Positions 8,954 to 17,201 of a DNA stretch of 33,825 bases are shown here, in pieces (within the stretch, counting starts at the first letter, position 1; each line of letters starts with the position of its first letter). This DNA is from Dehalococcoidia bacterium (GTDB lineage: Bacteria; Chloroflexota; Dehalococcoidia; UBA2247; RBG-13-53-26): the NCBI GenBank assembly GCA_016932645.1, contig JAFGCL010000143.1:1-33825 (forward strand), written 5' to 3'. A program made the translations under genes and the position numbers. Below the pieces are notes generated by a model, which saw only the letters and a list, made by a program, of their open reading frames with translations, searched no databases and had not been told where the DNA came from.

Positions 8954-9100
8954 GATTTCGAACCTAGTCCATCGCTCTGCTACTCAGGCCAATCCACGAG
9001 AGCACGTCTTCTGCGCAGGAGAACTGGCCACCTGGGAATGAATAGGCATGCACCTTGGAGGGCCTGAACCGGCCATCTCGGATTCGCCCGCTTCCCTCCT

Positions 9101-10756
9101 CTAGTCCCTCTCTTCGCTGACGTAGATTGACGCATCGGGGCTGGCGTATATCAGGTCACAGTTCGTTGCAGAATCCAGTGATGTCTGTACAGTGTCAACC
9201 AGCGTTGGATTGTCCAACATGAATTCGTACATAGCGCGATCGTGCGCGGTCAGGCAGACGTAGACTGGATCATGCCCCATCTCTTCAGTGCGGATCAGTG
9301 TATTATCTTCAAACCCCAAGTCATCCAGTTGGACAGAATAGCGGTATTGCTCGAAGTTCTTCATCCGGCCTATTGGCAGGTCCGCAACCACCCACCCAGC
9401 TGTCGTCTCCTCATGAAAGAAGGTTGCGGAAGAGAGGTAATCTGTAGACAGACGATCGATCTCCTGATTACCGTACCTACATATGAAAACCAGCGGCACA
9501 GCGGCCACCAGGGCGATCACCATGATCGCCCTGGTGGGGGTATAGTGCAGCAACTTCACTGTGAAGTAGGCAATCGCGGGCAATAAGAAGGTGAAGACTC
9601 GCTGATATAGCTCGTGTCGATATCCTGCCCCGACAAGGATGGCTACGGCCAAACAAGCGAAAACGATTGAAAGCACCGTGACGTCTGCATAGCGGTTGTC
9701 TCTCAGTCGCCAACCCAAGAAAGCGCCCAAGGCAGCGAGTGCTAGGAACATCGCCGAGAACGCGAGACGCACCACCGCGACAGCCGCATGGGATGCATTC
9801 CCGGACAGAGGGCTGAGTATGCCGCTTTCGGTCGCCACATCCAGCCTGAACCCCTGCTCCACCAAGGTGGGCAGCCGCCATTCGAAGTAGGCAGCTGCCC
9901 CAAATAGCGACCATGCGACTATGAAGACGGCGGCCAAGATGGCCAGGTTCGGTGACCTCAGCCTTCTTGTGACGGTCATGCCCGCAACCACGGCAGCAGC
10001 AATAAGCGAGCCGAGGAGATGTGCTGGTGCGGAGACCGCAAGCAGCACGACTGCGAAGGTCTTGTGCCCGAAGGACTTGACCTTGTTGTTCCGCGTGGCT
10101 ATGAGTGTAAGGATAGATAGCGCACCGATGACAAAGAAGAACCCAAAGGCTTGAGCTCCGGTGTTCTGAGTCTCGAACCAATTCGCCAGATAGAAGACCC
10201 ACATTGCTGCCCAGGAGTAGTTGGGGTTCACTCTGCCAACAGTGTTGCGGAAGAGGAGGAATAGTGGCAGGATCATCACGGATTGCCAGAGGAACGGGAT
10301 CCACGGTATCAAAGCAGTCAGACCCTCCACGGTAGTGCCAGATGCCTCAATTCCTGAGGCCCAGAAGATCCAGGCTATGGGCCAGTTGTGTTGCCACAAG
10401 TCATTGGGATTGAGATGTCCTTCACGGGTGATGTACTCGACGAATCCCATGTCACCGTAGGCATCATAAGAGAATGGCTGCGCTCCTCTCACGACTACGG
10501 GTGCCAGCCAAATGGCCACGATTAGAAAGCACAGCTGGAGAAGGAGCAACTTCCAGTGGTTCTCCCTGGAAGTCCACAGTACGGCTGAGGCCAACGTGAG
10601 AACGCCCACGGCAATGAAGAAACATGCGGGGAAGCTACTGACGAGCCCAAAGAAACCGACCTTGAATTGGGCCTGAACAATGCTGTAGGACCATAGCACC
10701 AGTGCAAGGACAGTCAGCAATACGGATATGCGCTTCGCTAGCCACTCCGATGCCAT
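9101..10756 (-). CDS. Polytopic membrane glycosyltransferase, GT-C-like
   Basis: About 551 residues with some 12 transmembrane helices in the first ~420 residues (for example LLTVLALVLWSYSI, LLLLQLCFLIVAIWLA, AFGFFFVIGALSIL and AIMVIALVAAVPLVFI) and a soluble C-terminal part of ~130 residues. The first long outside loop carries an acidic motif (SYDAYGDMGF, then HNWPIAWIFWASG), as in GT-C enzymes (PMT/ArnT/DUF2206-like). Those enzymes take sugar from a polyprenyl-phosphate donor at the outer membrane face. The frame is open to 10798, but ATG 10756 has AGGTGG close upstream and is the better start. In this locus it would pair naturally with the DPM1-like GT2 at 13921-14718, which could make the lipid-linked donor. 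An O-antigen-polymerase-like role is the main alternative. Confidence 0.7.
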   Translation of the reverse strand: MASEWLAKRISVLLTVLALVLWSYSIVQAQFKVGFFGLVSSFPACFFIAVGVLTLASAVLWTSRENHWKLLLLQLCFLIVAIWLAPVVVRGAQPFSYDAYGDMGFVEYITREGHLNPNDLWQHNWPIAWIFWASGIEASGTTVEGLTALIPWIPFLWQSVMILPLFLLFRNTVGRVNPNYSWAAMWVFYLANWFETQNTGAQAFGFFFVIGALSILTLIATRNNKVKSFGHKTFAVVLLAVSAPAHLLGSLIAAAVVAGMTVTRRLRSPNLAILAAVFIVAWSLFGAAAYFEWRLPTLVEQGFRLDVATESGILSPLSGNASHAAVAVVRLAFSAMFLALAALGAFLGWRLRDNRYADVTVLSIVFACLAVAILVGAGYRHELYQRVFTFLLPAIAYFTVKLLHYTPTRAIMVIALVAAVPLVFICRYGNQEIDRLSTDYLSSATFFHEETTAGWVVADLPIGRMKNFEQYRYSVQLDDLGFEDNTLIRTEEMGHDPVYVCLTAHDRAMYEFMLDNPTLVDTVQTSLDSATNCDLIYASPDASIYVSEERD

Positions 10757-10825
10757 CTGGCCACCTGATCCTCGACTCATGGTTCTTGCTGCTTGCATAA
10801 GCTAGGGCACGCCTGGACTACTCGG

Positions 10826-10852
10826 GGAGGCTACGACGACCCTTGAGCCTCC
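10826..10852. other. Small hairpin in the gap before the GT-C-like gene
   Basis: GGAGGCT and AGCCTCC can pair across a 13-nt loop in the 185-bp gap between the unknown gene ending at 10942 and the GT-C-like gene. There is no T-tract. It may stabilise mRNA or weakly terminate. Confidence 0.25.
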
Positions 10853-10941
10853 TATTGTGCGTCCCTGACTGTCTAGTTGAGCAACGGACTCCAGACAGAC
10901 CCAAGCCGAGTTCACAGCTTGCGCTTCACCTGATGTCGCCA

Positions 10942-11853
10942 TCATGTCTGCAGTCCTTCATGAAATATTGCGAAGGTTTCGATGGCATGTCTCTCTTTTG
11001 ACACTCCTACTGCCACGCCTGTCAGCGACGGCAGCTGTGCCAGATATGCCGAGGCTTCGACAGGCTTGACATATCCGGCTGCCAGTACGCTGAAAGCGAT
11101 TACTTCCGTCTGTGGGATTGCCCGCAGGGCCTCTTCGCAGGTCTCTCTTGAAGGGCACATCTGGAAGCCTGCCGGGTTGAACGGGGCGGCGATTGCTACT
11201 TGACCGAAGTCAATCCCCCAGTGTTGAAACTTATCCACTAGATAGGGGAAGTTGCGAGTCTCGAATCCCGGCGTGATACGGCGTTCTGACATAAACTGCA
11301 GATGTGCATCAATGAGCCATCGCATGTTGAGGGCCAGAGCCATGTCCGTCACAACTTCATGCAGCATTATCGAGCCCAACTCAGATCTCTTGCCACCGGC
11401 AGACTTCAACCGGTACGTCTCATACCATAAATAACTCCTCAAGAGGCTGACTGGATCATTGCCTACCACCCCTTTCACTCCGTTGGCCACTGCTCTCAAA
11501 TTGCCGGATAAAAGAACCTGCTTCCCCAGTCTTCTGGCTAGACCAGGGACTCCTCCAGCAAGGACCGCCATGCGAACGAATTCGTAGGCGTATGGCACTA
11601 TAGCGTAGAGGCGCGGTTGGCGCTGTCGCTCTTCTCTCAGTATCCTAAGAATGGAGAGGGTGGTTTCGCTGACGGTAAACATGAAGCCGTCGGCGCCATT
11701 GTCGAGGGAGAGGCCAACAAGATGGGCCGCGTATCTGGGATTGTTCAGTTCATTCCCTCTCGATGCTGCCCTCGCCTGTGAGAGGTGGCTTATGCCATGA
11801 AAGGGATTGTCCCCGACCAGCAGCCTCTTATTTGTTGCCTCACTCTTGCTCAT
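10942..11853 (-). CDS. Uncharacterised protein, TIM-barrel-like, partner of oxidoreductase
   Basis: A 303-residue soluble protein I cannot assign to a named family. It begins with a striking phrase (RLLVGDNPFHGISHLSQ). It has alternating hydrophobic strands and helices in the order of a TIM barrel: GADGFMFTVSE, LYAIVPYAYEFVRMA, LGSIMLHEVVTDMAL, WLIDAHLQFM, FGQVAIAAPFNPAGF, VIAFSVLAAGYV and LTGVAVGVSKERHAIETF. The last segment resembles the end of aldo/keto reductases. No Asp-Tyr-Lys-His catalytic set of that family is evident, so that link is weak. Its start lies inside the upstream Gfo/Idh gene (14-nt overlap, AAGGCGAG as ribosome binding site), which implies translational coupling. It may therefore act on the same sugar or nucleotide-sugar. 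An aldolase-type enzyme or an isomerase would also fit. Confidence 0.75.
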   Translation of the reverse strand: MSKSEATNKRLLVGDNPFHGISHLSQARAASRGNELNNPRYAAHLVGLSLDNGADGFMFTVSETTLSILRILREERQRQPRLYAIVPYAYEFVRMAVLAGGVPGLARRLGKQVLLSGNLRAVANGVKGVVGNDPVSLLRSYLWYETYRLKSAGGKRSELGSIMLHEVVTDMALALNMRWLIDAHLQFMSERRITPGFETRNFPYLVDKFQHWGIDFGQVAIAAPFNPAGFQMCPSRETCEEALRAIPQTEVIAFSVLAAGYVKPVEASAYLAQLPSLTGVAVGVSKERHAIETFAIFHEGLQT

Positions 11854-12829
11854 TGCTCGCCTTCTTCACATGAGCGATAACCCGTTCGACTTCGGAGGCC
11901 GTCTGAAAGCTCGGCTCAGCGCAGGTGCCAGCCGATACAGAACGAAGGAATAGCTCATCCTCGCGTACATAGTCCGTTCCCCCGATGAAGAAGGGGACAT
12001 CATCGCCAAGATCATGCTTGTGCCATAGATACGAGTTGCCATTATCAAGATTCAACTGGACTTTGTCCTCATCCACCTTCATGTTGCCCTTGGATCCAGT
12101 CACTTTCAGTCCGATCTCAGGCATCCGGTAGTCTCCCTTGCACCAGGAGATCTCCACAACCCCGTTTACCCCTTCGTTGGACTTCAGACGGAAGGAGGCG
12201 GCATCTTCGGAGTTGCCCCCAAGAAGTGACTCCAGTTTGGTGCTCTGAACCTCCAGCCCTCCAAAGAACCAGAGCGCGAGGTCCACTACGTGGCATCCCA
12301 AGTCACTGATGACTCCTCCTCTAGAAGAGGCCGTCGACGCGGCCTTGGCTCCGAAGAAGTCGGAAGAGTAGGCGTATCCCTCAAAGGAAGTCAATGTGCC
12401 AATAGTACCCTCGTCCAGGATGTGCCTTCCCTTCCCGAAGGTAACCGAGAACCTCCTGTTGTAGCCTACCATGTTAACGCCGCCGTGGCTCTGTGCCAGA
12501 TTGCACAGCTCTTGTGCCTCGGAGTAGCTAGAGGCCAACGGCTTCTCAACAAACAAATGCTGGGCAATGCTGTCGGCATAGATCGCCTTCACTATGGGGA
12601 AGTGAGATGATGCGGGCGTGGTCACGTACACTGCATCAAGTCTCAAGCTGCGGAGATCTCCTAAGTCACGCACTATCTCGATGCCCGGAATAATTCTCTT
12701 GCCGAACCGGCGAACCATGGAACTTATCTCGCAGAACGCTACAAGCTCCACGCTCCGCATGGTAGCCAAGATGCTGGCATGAAGAAGTGCCATCTTGCCC
12801 AGTCCGATGACAGCAACGCGTTTCTTCAT
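11840..12829 (-). CDS. Gfo/Idh/MocA family oxidoreductase
   Basis: A 329-residue NAD(P)-dependent dehydrogenase. The Rossmann nucleotide-binding motif is at the N-terminus (VAVIGLGKMALLHA, residues 5-18). The family's EKP motif is at 95-97 (FVEKPLASS). The C-terminal beta-sheet domain includes NMVGYNRRF (119-127) and the SDLGCHVVDLALWFFGG helix, whose His/Asp pair is the usual catalytic and substrate site. In glycan loci such enzymes oxidise or reduce UDP-/dTDP-sugars at the 3- or 4-position. The substrate cannot be read from sequence. It is 70 bp behind the GT2 gene at 12900 and overlaps the next gene by 14 nt. The ribosome binding site is weak. Confidence 0.9.
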   Translation of the reverse strand: MKKRVAVIGLGKMALLHASILATMRSVELVAFCEISSMVRRFGKRIIPGIEIVRDLGDLRSLRLDAVYVTTPASSHFPIVKAIYADSIAQHLFVEKPLASSYSEAQELCNLAQSHGGVNMVGYNRRFSVTFGKGRHILDEGTIGTLTSFEGYAYSSDFFGAKAASTASSRGGVISDLGCHVVDLALWFFGGLEVQSTKLESLLGGNSEDAASFRLKSNEGVNGVVEISWCKGDYRMPEIGLKVTGSKGNMKVDEDKVQLNLDNGNSYLWHKHDLGDDVPFFIGGTDYVREDELFLRSVSAGTCAEPSFQTASEVERVIAHVKKASNEQE

Positions 12830-12899
12830 GACGTTTTCTGTAGTGAATGCTCAATTGTACAGAGGTCAGGCCAGTTTTGTTCCATCTGAGTTGCACGAC

Positions 12900-13853
12900 T
12901 CATTGACCATATATCCAACGGCCAAAGGCATAGCCTGTCGCCATGAGCGAGAGGTTCATGACGATGGCTGCTGCTTGAGGCAGACTGGTCGGACGATAGA
13001 AGTAGATCAGCCTCTGTACCATCGATCCGAAGACGAGTTTGCGAAGAAAGACACCCTCAGCCGCAAGCGGTTCGGTATTGTATTGTGACACCACTCCCTT
13101 CATCAGAGCCCTAGTGTGCCCTTCACGAAGGCAGAAGTCAAGCATATATCTCAGTCTTGCCCTGTTGTGTACAACCTTGTGATGCACGACGGCTTCAGGT
13201 CTGAAGATGATTCTGCCTTCAGGAATGCGGCTCTTGATTCGGAGGCACATTTCCGCTTCCTCTCCCCCAGAGGGATTGAACCTCTTTCTCTTGAGCTCGC
13301 ATCGCCCCAACCTCGTTTCCCAAAGCCCCGCCTTCTCAAAGACTTCCCGCCGAAAGGCCATGTTACTTCCGGTCACGTTTCGAATGGCACCATCAGGTCG
13401 CATCATGAGACCCTTGTGCTCCGTGCAGCCAACAACAAAGTCAAACTCCATTGGAAACCACAGCGGAGGAGATCCATCGGGCCAAGCGGCGACTGCCTGA
13501 CCACCCACCGCTACAACTCTGGGATCATCGAAGGCTGGAGCGAGGTTCTCCAGCCAACTCTCCTCAGCTACTGCGTCGTCATCGAGAAAGGCAACTATTT
13601 CGCCGGTTGACGATTGGATACCGGTATTCCGTGTGTTCGACAGTCCGGGCGTGCCCGTGTTGAGAACCACGCATATCTCGGATGGGAGCTCAATCCTGAG
13701 CCTGTGAAACAGATCCTCGTTGCGGTCAATGGCTAGTATCAGTTGGTGTGGCTTAAGCGTCTGGGCAAGGACGGAGTCCACTGCTTCATGGATGTCCTTC
13801 AGGCGCTCTTCAGTGTAGGCGCAAATGATGACCGACACACTGGGGTATTTCAT
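12900..13853 (-). CDS. Family 2 glycosyltransferase
   Basis: A 317-residue GT-A fold transferase. It opens with SVSVIICAYTEERL, has the metal-binding acidic triad AFLDDDA (Asp91-93), the acceptor-side segment NVTGSNMAFRREVFEKAG, and the late catalytic GGEEAEMCLRI motif corresponding to the family's 'ED.dl..R'. The C-terminal ~45 residues contain one or two hydrophobic stretches (AAAIVMNLSLMATGYAFG) that may tether it to the inner membrane face. It should transfer a nucleotide-activated sugar to a lipid-linked glycan. It sits between another GT2 (67 bp upstream) and the Gfo/Idh gene. Confidence 0.9.
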   Translation of the reverse strand: MKYPSVSVIICAYTEERLKDIHEAVDSVLAQTLKPHQLILAIDRNEDLFHRLRIELPSEICVVLNTGTPGLSNTRNTGIQSSTGEIVAFLDDDAVAEESWLENLAPAFDDPRVVAVGGQAVAAWPDGSPPLWFPMEFDFVVGCTEHKGLMMRPDGAIRNVTGSNMAFRREVFEKAGLWETRLGRCELKRKRFNPSGGEEAEMCLRIKSRIPEGRIIFRPEAVVHHKVVHNRARLRYMLDFCLREGHTRALMKGVVSQYNTEPLAAEGVFLRKLVFGSMVQRLIYFYRPTSLPQAAAIVMNLSLMATGYAFGRWIYGQ

Positions 13854-13920
13854 GATTGTTCTTGCTGCGTGCTGTGGGAAGGGGACTGGCCAATCGTCAG
13901 GAGTCCGATATCTGCACTTC

Positions 13921-14718
13921 TCAGCGTGCCATTTTCCCCGCCGGTCCGGGATGCCAGGTGGCGAGTTTGAGCATGATTCGCAAGTGCTGCCATCCTACCT
14001 GCAGGCCAGAGAGCTTGCTCTTGCCTATCCGCTCTTCGTAGTGAATGGGGATTTCACGCACTCCAAGGTTCATACGGCTCACCTTGATGGCAATCTCCGG
14101 TTCTATGGCAAAGCCTCGGGAGCAGATATTCATCCTCTGCAGTTGGTGCTTCCTTATCCCATAGAGACCTGTCGAATAGTCAGAGGCATGGAAACCATAC
14201 CCATACTTCATGATGGCCTGGAACGCGGCATTGCCCAGCCGATTCATGAGCGGAATGTTGTGCCGGCCTGTGCTTCGAGCGCAGTATACGGCTTCGCAAC
14301 ATTCAAGTATCTGGACCATTTGAGGGATGGCTTCCGGGGGGTAGGTACCGTCGGCATCGATGAAGATGACGTTCTTTCCGCGCGCATGTCTTGCCCCGGT
14401 CAGCATCGCTTCTCCTTTGCCGCGGTTCTGGCTGTGGCGTACTACTCCACAGCGGAATCGACTGGCGACCTGAGGCGTGGCGTCAGATGACCCATCGTCC
14501 ACCACAAGTACTTCGCACTGGCCATCAACACATGCGAAGAGTCGCTGTAGCACTACGGGCAGACCTTTCTCCTCGTTGTACGCCGGAATCACCACGGTAG
14601 CGACGAAGCCTGACTTTGTGTCAGGCCTTTTTACCACGACTTCCGAGGGTGTCAACTCACTGAGTGTTGCGCTTGCCGCTCCAGCTGACAGACTATCGAC
14701 ATCTGCACGTGTGTTCAT
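13921..14718 (-). CDS. DPM1/DPG-like polyprenyl-phosphate glycosyltransferase
   Basis: A 265-residue GT2 enzyme of the dolichol-phosphate-mannose-synthase type. Motifs in order: VVIPAYNEEKGLPVVL (43-58), VDDGSSDAT (73-81), the GKGEAMLTGARHA segment, IDADGTYPPEAI (DxD at 121-123), FHASDYSTGLYGIRK and EIPIHYEERIGKSKLSG. There is no C-terminal pair of transmembrane helices, so it is the short soluble or peripheral form. An unusual ~38-residue Ser/Thr-rich extension precedes the catalytic domain. ATG 14718 has GGGAGG upstream. It probably transfers a hexose from a nucleotide sugar to polyprenyl phosphate, giving the donor for the GT-C-like protein at 9101. A good promoter lies 830 bp upstream, with the repeated leader element between. 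Confidence 0.88.
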   Translation of the reverse strand: MNTRADVDSLSAGAASATLSELTPSEVVVKRPDTKSGFVATVVIPAYNEEKGLPVVLQRLFACVDGQCEVLVVDDGSSDATPQVASRFRCGVVRHSQNRGKGEAMLTGARHARGKNVIFIDADGTYPPEAIPQMVQILECCEAVYCARSTGRHNIPLMNRLGNAAFQAIMKYGYGFHASDYSTGLYGIRKHQLQRMNICSRGFAIEPEIAIKVSRMNLGVREIPIHYEERIGKSKLSGLQVGWQHLRIMLKLATWHPGPAGKMAR

Positions 14719-15010
14719 TCCCTCGTACCTCCCGTTTCAGCACGCGCCCACGGGTCTTCATGAACGTCCCAGCGATGCCAGAAGTCCCTCGTCACTTCAG
14801 TGCCAACACTATCAATCCCGCCTTGGCCATTGGCACTGATGAGCTTGCCACTAGCGCCGTACCTACATGAACTCTTCTCGTGTGACCTTACCAAGAAGTC
14901 TGCCCTTGACCATCGTCGAAGGGATGTCGACAGACTTGTGTATTGCATCAACCCCATAACAAAGATCCCGTTGTTCTTGTCAGTGCCAAGCTGTGCCAGT
15001 CCGTGTGCAG

Positions 15011-15150
15011 CCAGAAAACAACGAAACCGACCTCGAGGTCGGTTTCACTATTGGCTCCCTACCACCCAAGTGACCATTTACAGATGGCAGTTCAACACCC
15101 CCAGTGTCTGCTAGTTGGCCTTCAAGCTACGCTTCTCTCCCCGCCAGACC
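15011..15150 (-). repeat. Structured leader element, copy 2 (inverse of 25150-25296)
   Basis: Read on the minus strand this contains a GGGGxxAGAAG-like block, TAGCAGACACT (15113-15103), GTTGAAC (15096-15090), TGGTCACTT, CAATAGTGAAACCGACCT and TCGTTGTT..CTGG. All occur in the same order in the copy at 25.2 kb. The segment flanking TGGTCACTT can pair as CTGCCA/TGGTAG (one G-U). The corresponding arms in the other copy are CCCCTGCC/GGCAGGGG: different bases, but still paired. It lies ~300 bp before the DPM1-like gene and ends in a terminator. It could be an attenuator, a small RNA or a conserved 3' element. Confidence 0.6.
15023..15046 (-). terminator. Palindromic terminator in leader element copy 2
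   Basis: A perfect 24-bp palindrome (GAAACCGACCTC / GAGGTCGGTTTC) is followed on the minus strand by GTTGTTTTCTGG. The T-richness on that side and the identity with the + strand terminator at 25259 fix the orientation. Confidence 0.6.
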
Positions 15151-15556
15151 CATCTGTGGATCTGTTTGCGATTGCTCCAAGAACCTCCTGACCCTGCAGT
15201 CGATTGACCTCTACATGACCCTGGGTTCGGCAGCTGACTCTGACTGCGTGTCAGGGTCCACACTGCTGGCTTCAATATTCAAGAGGGGAATACTCCTGCA
15301 TCTCTGCGATCCTGCTGTACCCCCCGGCAGCATTTCAGGCGCAGTACACATCGAAACCAGGGAGACAGGGGTATGCCGCTAGCCGCACAACACCACCGAG
15401 TTGTTCCAGCGCCCTCGCAATCAGGTACTCGATGGCTCGCCCCTCCTCCCTGTCCACCTTTTGACCAACCCACTGGCAGCCGAGCATTTAGGATCTCGGT
15501 GGCCGTCCGACCACGGCACCATCCGTCTCTGCTGAGCGATCTAGTAGACTTAAGAA

Positions 15557-15585
15557 TATATACGATATTCGGTCAGATTTGTCAA
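15557..15585 (-). promoter_or_regulatory. Sigma70-type promoter facing the glycan operon
   Basis: On the minus strand TTGACA (15585-15580), a 17-bp spacer and TATATA (15562-15557) lie in an AT-rich patch. Transcription would start near 15550 and run through the repeated element to the DPM1-like gene at 14718. Confidence 0.6.
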
Positions 15586-15759
15586 GGATACTAGGTGACT
15601 CATGGGGAGTTGTACCGAAGATGGAGGCGACCTCACCTGGAACAGCCCTGACAAGTACCATGGTAAGAGCGGTGGGTCGTAACGTATCGATTCAGAAGTG
15701 GGAGAGACGAATATTAGACGAATCGGCAAGGATGAGCGACGGCCGCGCAGGTGCGGTGC

Positions 15760-16842
15760 TCATATTCGGATGCTCCTATCCCAGATTCTGCGTCGGTTCC
15801 TCCAAAGGTACTTCCTGTCATGGCAGACGCTACGGACCAGAACAGGTGTCTTTTCCATAATGGTCCTCGCGAGTGAGTATCTCTTCTCGTAGATGCGCAC
15901 AGGCACTCTGGTTCCCTTGAATCTCTCCTTAAAGAATGCCAGGCTCTCTGTATCTGTGTATCCAAGATCAGCATATCTGTAGCCGGTGTTGCAGGCATCC
16001 TCAATTGCTGTCTTCCAGCATAGTTTGTTGGCATTGTCAGTGTCCTTCTCGTAGCTCCCTACTCTGGCCAGATAGCATGTCGTGGGAGTGTAGTGGCACA
16101 ACAGCGTGACGATGGGCTTGTCGTCAAGCAAGGCGACGAATAGCTTCGTTCGATCCCGGAATACATCCAGTCGCACCATGATCTCATCTCTGTTGGGAGG
16201 TCTTGCCCCGCGCCGCTTCTCGTTTTCCGATAGCATGACTACGAAATCCTCGGCATACTTGAGCTCTTGATCCCAGAGAACCACCACTCCGCTTTTTGCC
16301 GCTTTCTTGATGGCCCTCCTGAAGTTGTCTGACCATCCTTTCCAGATGTTCTCTTGGAAGGGCAGTTTCAATGTGAGAACGTAGTCACAGGGTAGTCCAG
16401 TCTTGCTGTCGTATCTGCAGTGGAATCCACTATCGACCAGGGCCGCAGCAGGTCCTTCAGCCAGCGTGCCAGCCTTCGGGGGAGCACATGCCAGCCTGAA
16501 GGAAGAACACCTGCGAGAGTAGTGGGAATCAACATACTCCAAGAGTGCTGTGGTTGCGCCATGTCTTTCGTTGTCCGTTAGATCGCTCCTTAGTAGAAGG
16601 CCTTGTGCTCCGCCTCCGCTGCCGGAGTCGAGAGTTGAGTATAGTAGCCCGCTCTGTCTGACTATGGAAAGCACACCAACGAGCTGGGAGGAAGCAGTAT
16701 CGATCAAGAGCGGGATGAATTCGTTTCCTGCGGCCTCGTGGACATACTTCCAGCCGAAATACAGACAGAAACCTCCGCTTTCGCTATCCACGAAGGCGTC
16801 CCAAGCCGCCTTGTCAGCCGGAGTAGCTTCTCGTACTCTCAT
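15760..16842 (-). CDS. FemAB / GNAT-like transferase
   Basis: About 360 residues. The frame is open to a TTG at 16977, but the promoter at 16952-16981 implies transcription from ~16945, so ATG 16842 (MRVREATPADKAAWDAFV) is the sensible start. Two GNAT-type halves are visible, as in the FemAB/Acetyltransf_6 group. The first has FCLYFGWKYVHEAAGNEFIP, IPLLIDTASSQLVGVLSIV and GGGAQGLLLR. The second has the signature WKGWSDNFRRAIKKAAKSGV, FVALLDDKPIVTLLCHY and YADLGYTDTESLAFFKERF. Proteins of this group add amino acids from aminoacyl-tRNA to peptidoglycan, or act in exopolysaccharide biosynthesis loci, for example on sugar amines. Here the neighbours are glycan enzymes, so the second role is more likely. 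It heads the minus-strand run but is separated from the next gene by 1 kb. Confidence 0.82.
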   Translation of the reverse strand: MRVREATPADKAAWDAFVDSESGGFCLYFGWKYVHEAAGNEFIPLLIDTASSQLVGVLSIVRQSGLLYSTLDSGSGGGAQGLLLRSDLTDNERHGATTALLEYVDSHYSRRCSSFRLACAPPKAGTLAEGPAAALVDSGFHCRYDSKTGLPCDYVLTLKLPFQENIWKGWSDNFRRAIKKAAKSGVVVLWDQELKYAEDFVVMLSENEKRRGARPPNRDEIMVRLDVFRDRTKLFVALLDDKPIVTLLCHYTPTTCYLARVGSYEKDTDNANKLCWKTAIEDACNTGYRYADLGYTDTESLAFFKERFKGTRVPVRIYEKRYSLARTIMEKTPVLVRSVCHDRKYLWRNRRRIWDRSIRI

Positions 16843-16951
16843 ACGGTTTCTTTCAGCCCGGATTTCCTGCCCCGAAGACAGTGCGAGATTGCTGATGTCT
16901 TGGCGTGAGCGACTGGTGGCCCCAGCCGCAGCCGGCTCTCGGCCAGACCTG

Positions 16952-16981
16952 ATTGTATTCCTTTCTCGAGCCGGCAATCAA
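16952..16981 (-). promoter_or_regulatory. Promoter of the FemAB-like gene
   Basis: TTGATT (16981-16976), 18-bp spacer, TACAAT (16957-16952) on the minus strand, about 110 bp before ATG 16842. It is back to back with the + strand promoter at 17040. Confidence 0.5.
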
Positions 16982-17039
16982 CGCAAGTTGGCACCGCAGC
17001 AAGGGCTCCAAGTAGCCATGAAGCAGCCATATCTACCAG

Positions 17040-17069
17040 TTGACAGTCCCCGCTTGTTGGCACTATGAT
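17040..17069 (+). promoter_or_regulatory. Promoter of the Cys-rich gene pair
   Basis: TTGACA (17040-17045), 18-bp spacer, TATGAT (17064-17069): 11 of 12 consensus positions. It lies within the open frame that continues into the first Cys-rich gene, so that gene must start after ~17076. Confidence 0.65.
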
Positions 17070-17201
17070 CCAATGCGGCTTGTGCTTAACCACCTGGCGA
17101 GAGTGGTGCGCTCTGCTGTCAGCGACGCTCTTGGTCCCGAAGGAGCGGTCTCAAGACCAGTGGTTACCGCATCGCTAATGGCGTGGAGAGGCCGTGAGCA
17201 G

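Larger units (their letters stand above)
14719..15759. other. 1-kb non-coding region upstream of the glycan operon
   Basis: Open frames here are short and show no family signature or ribosome binding site. The region holds a strong minus-strand promoter (15557-15585), the repeated structured element (15011-15150) and its terminator (15023-15046). The promoter-to-gene distance implies a long leader or a separate small RNA. Confidence 0.55.

Noticed and set aside
14715-14957. 80-residue minus-strand open frame whose TGA overlaps the ATG of the DPM1-like gene
   Set aside because: The ATGA overlap looks like coupling, but the start has a poor ribosome binding site and the composition is not protein-like. 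It could be chance.
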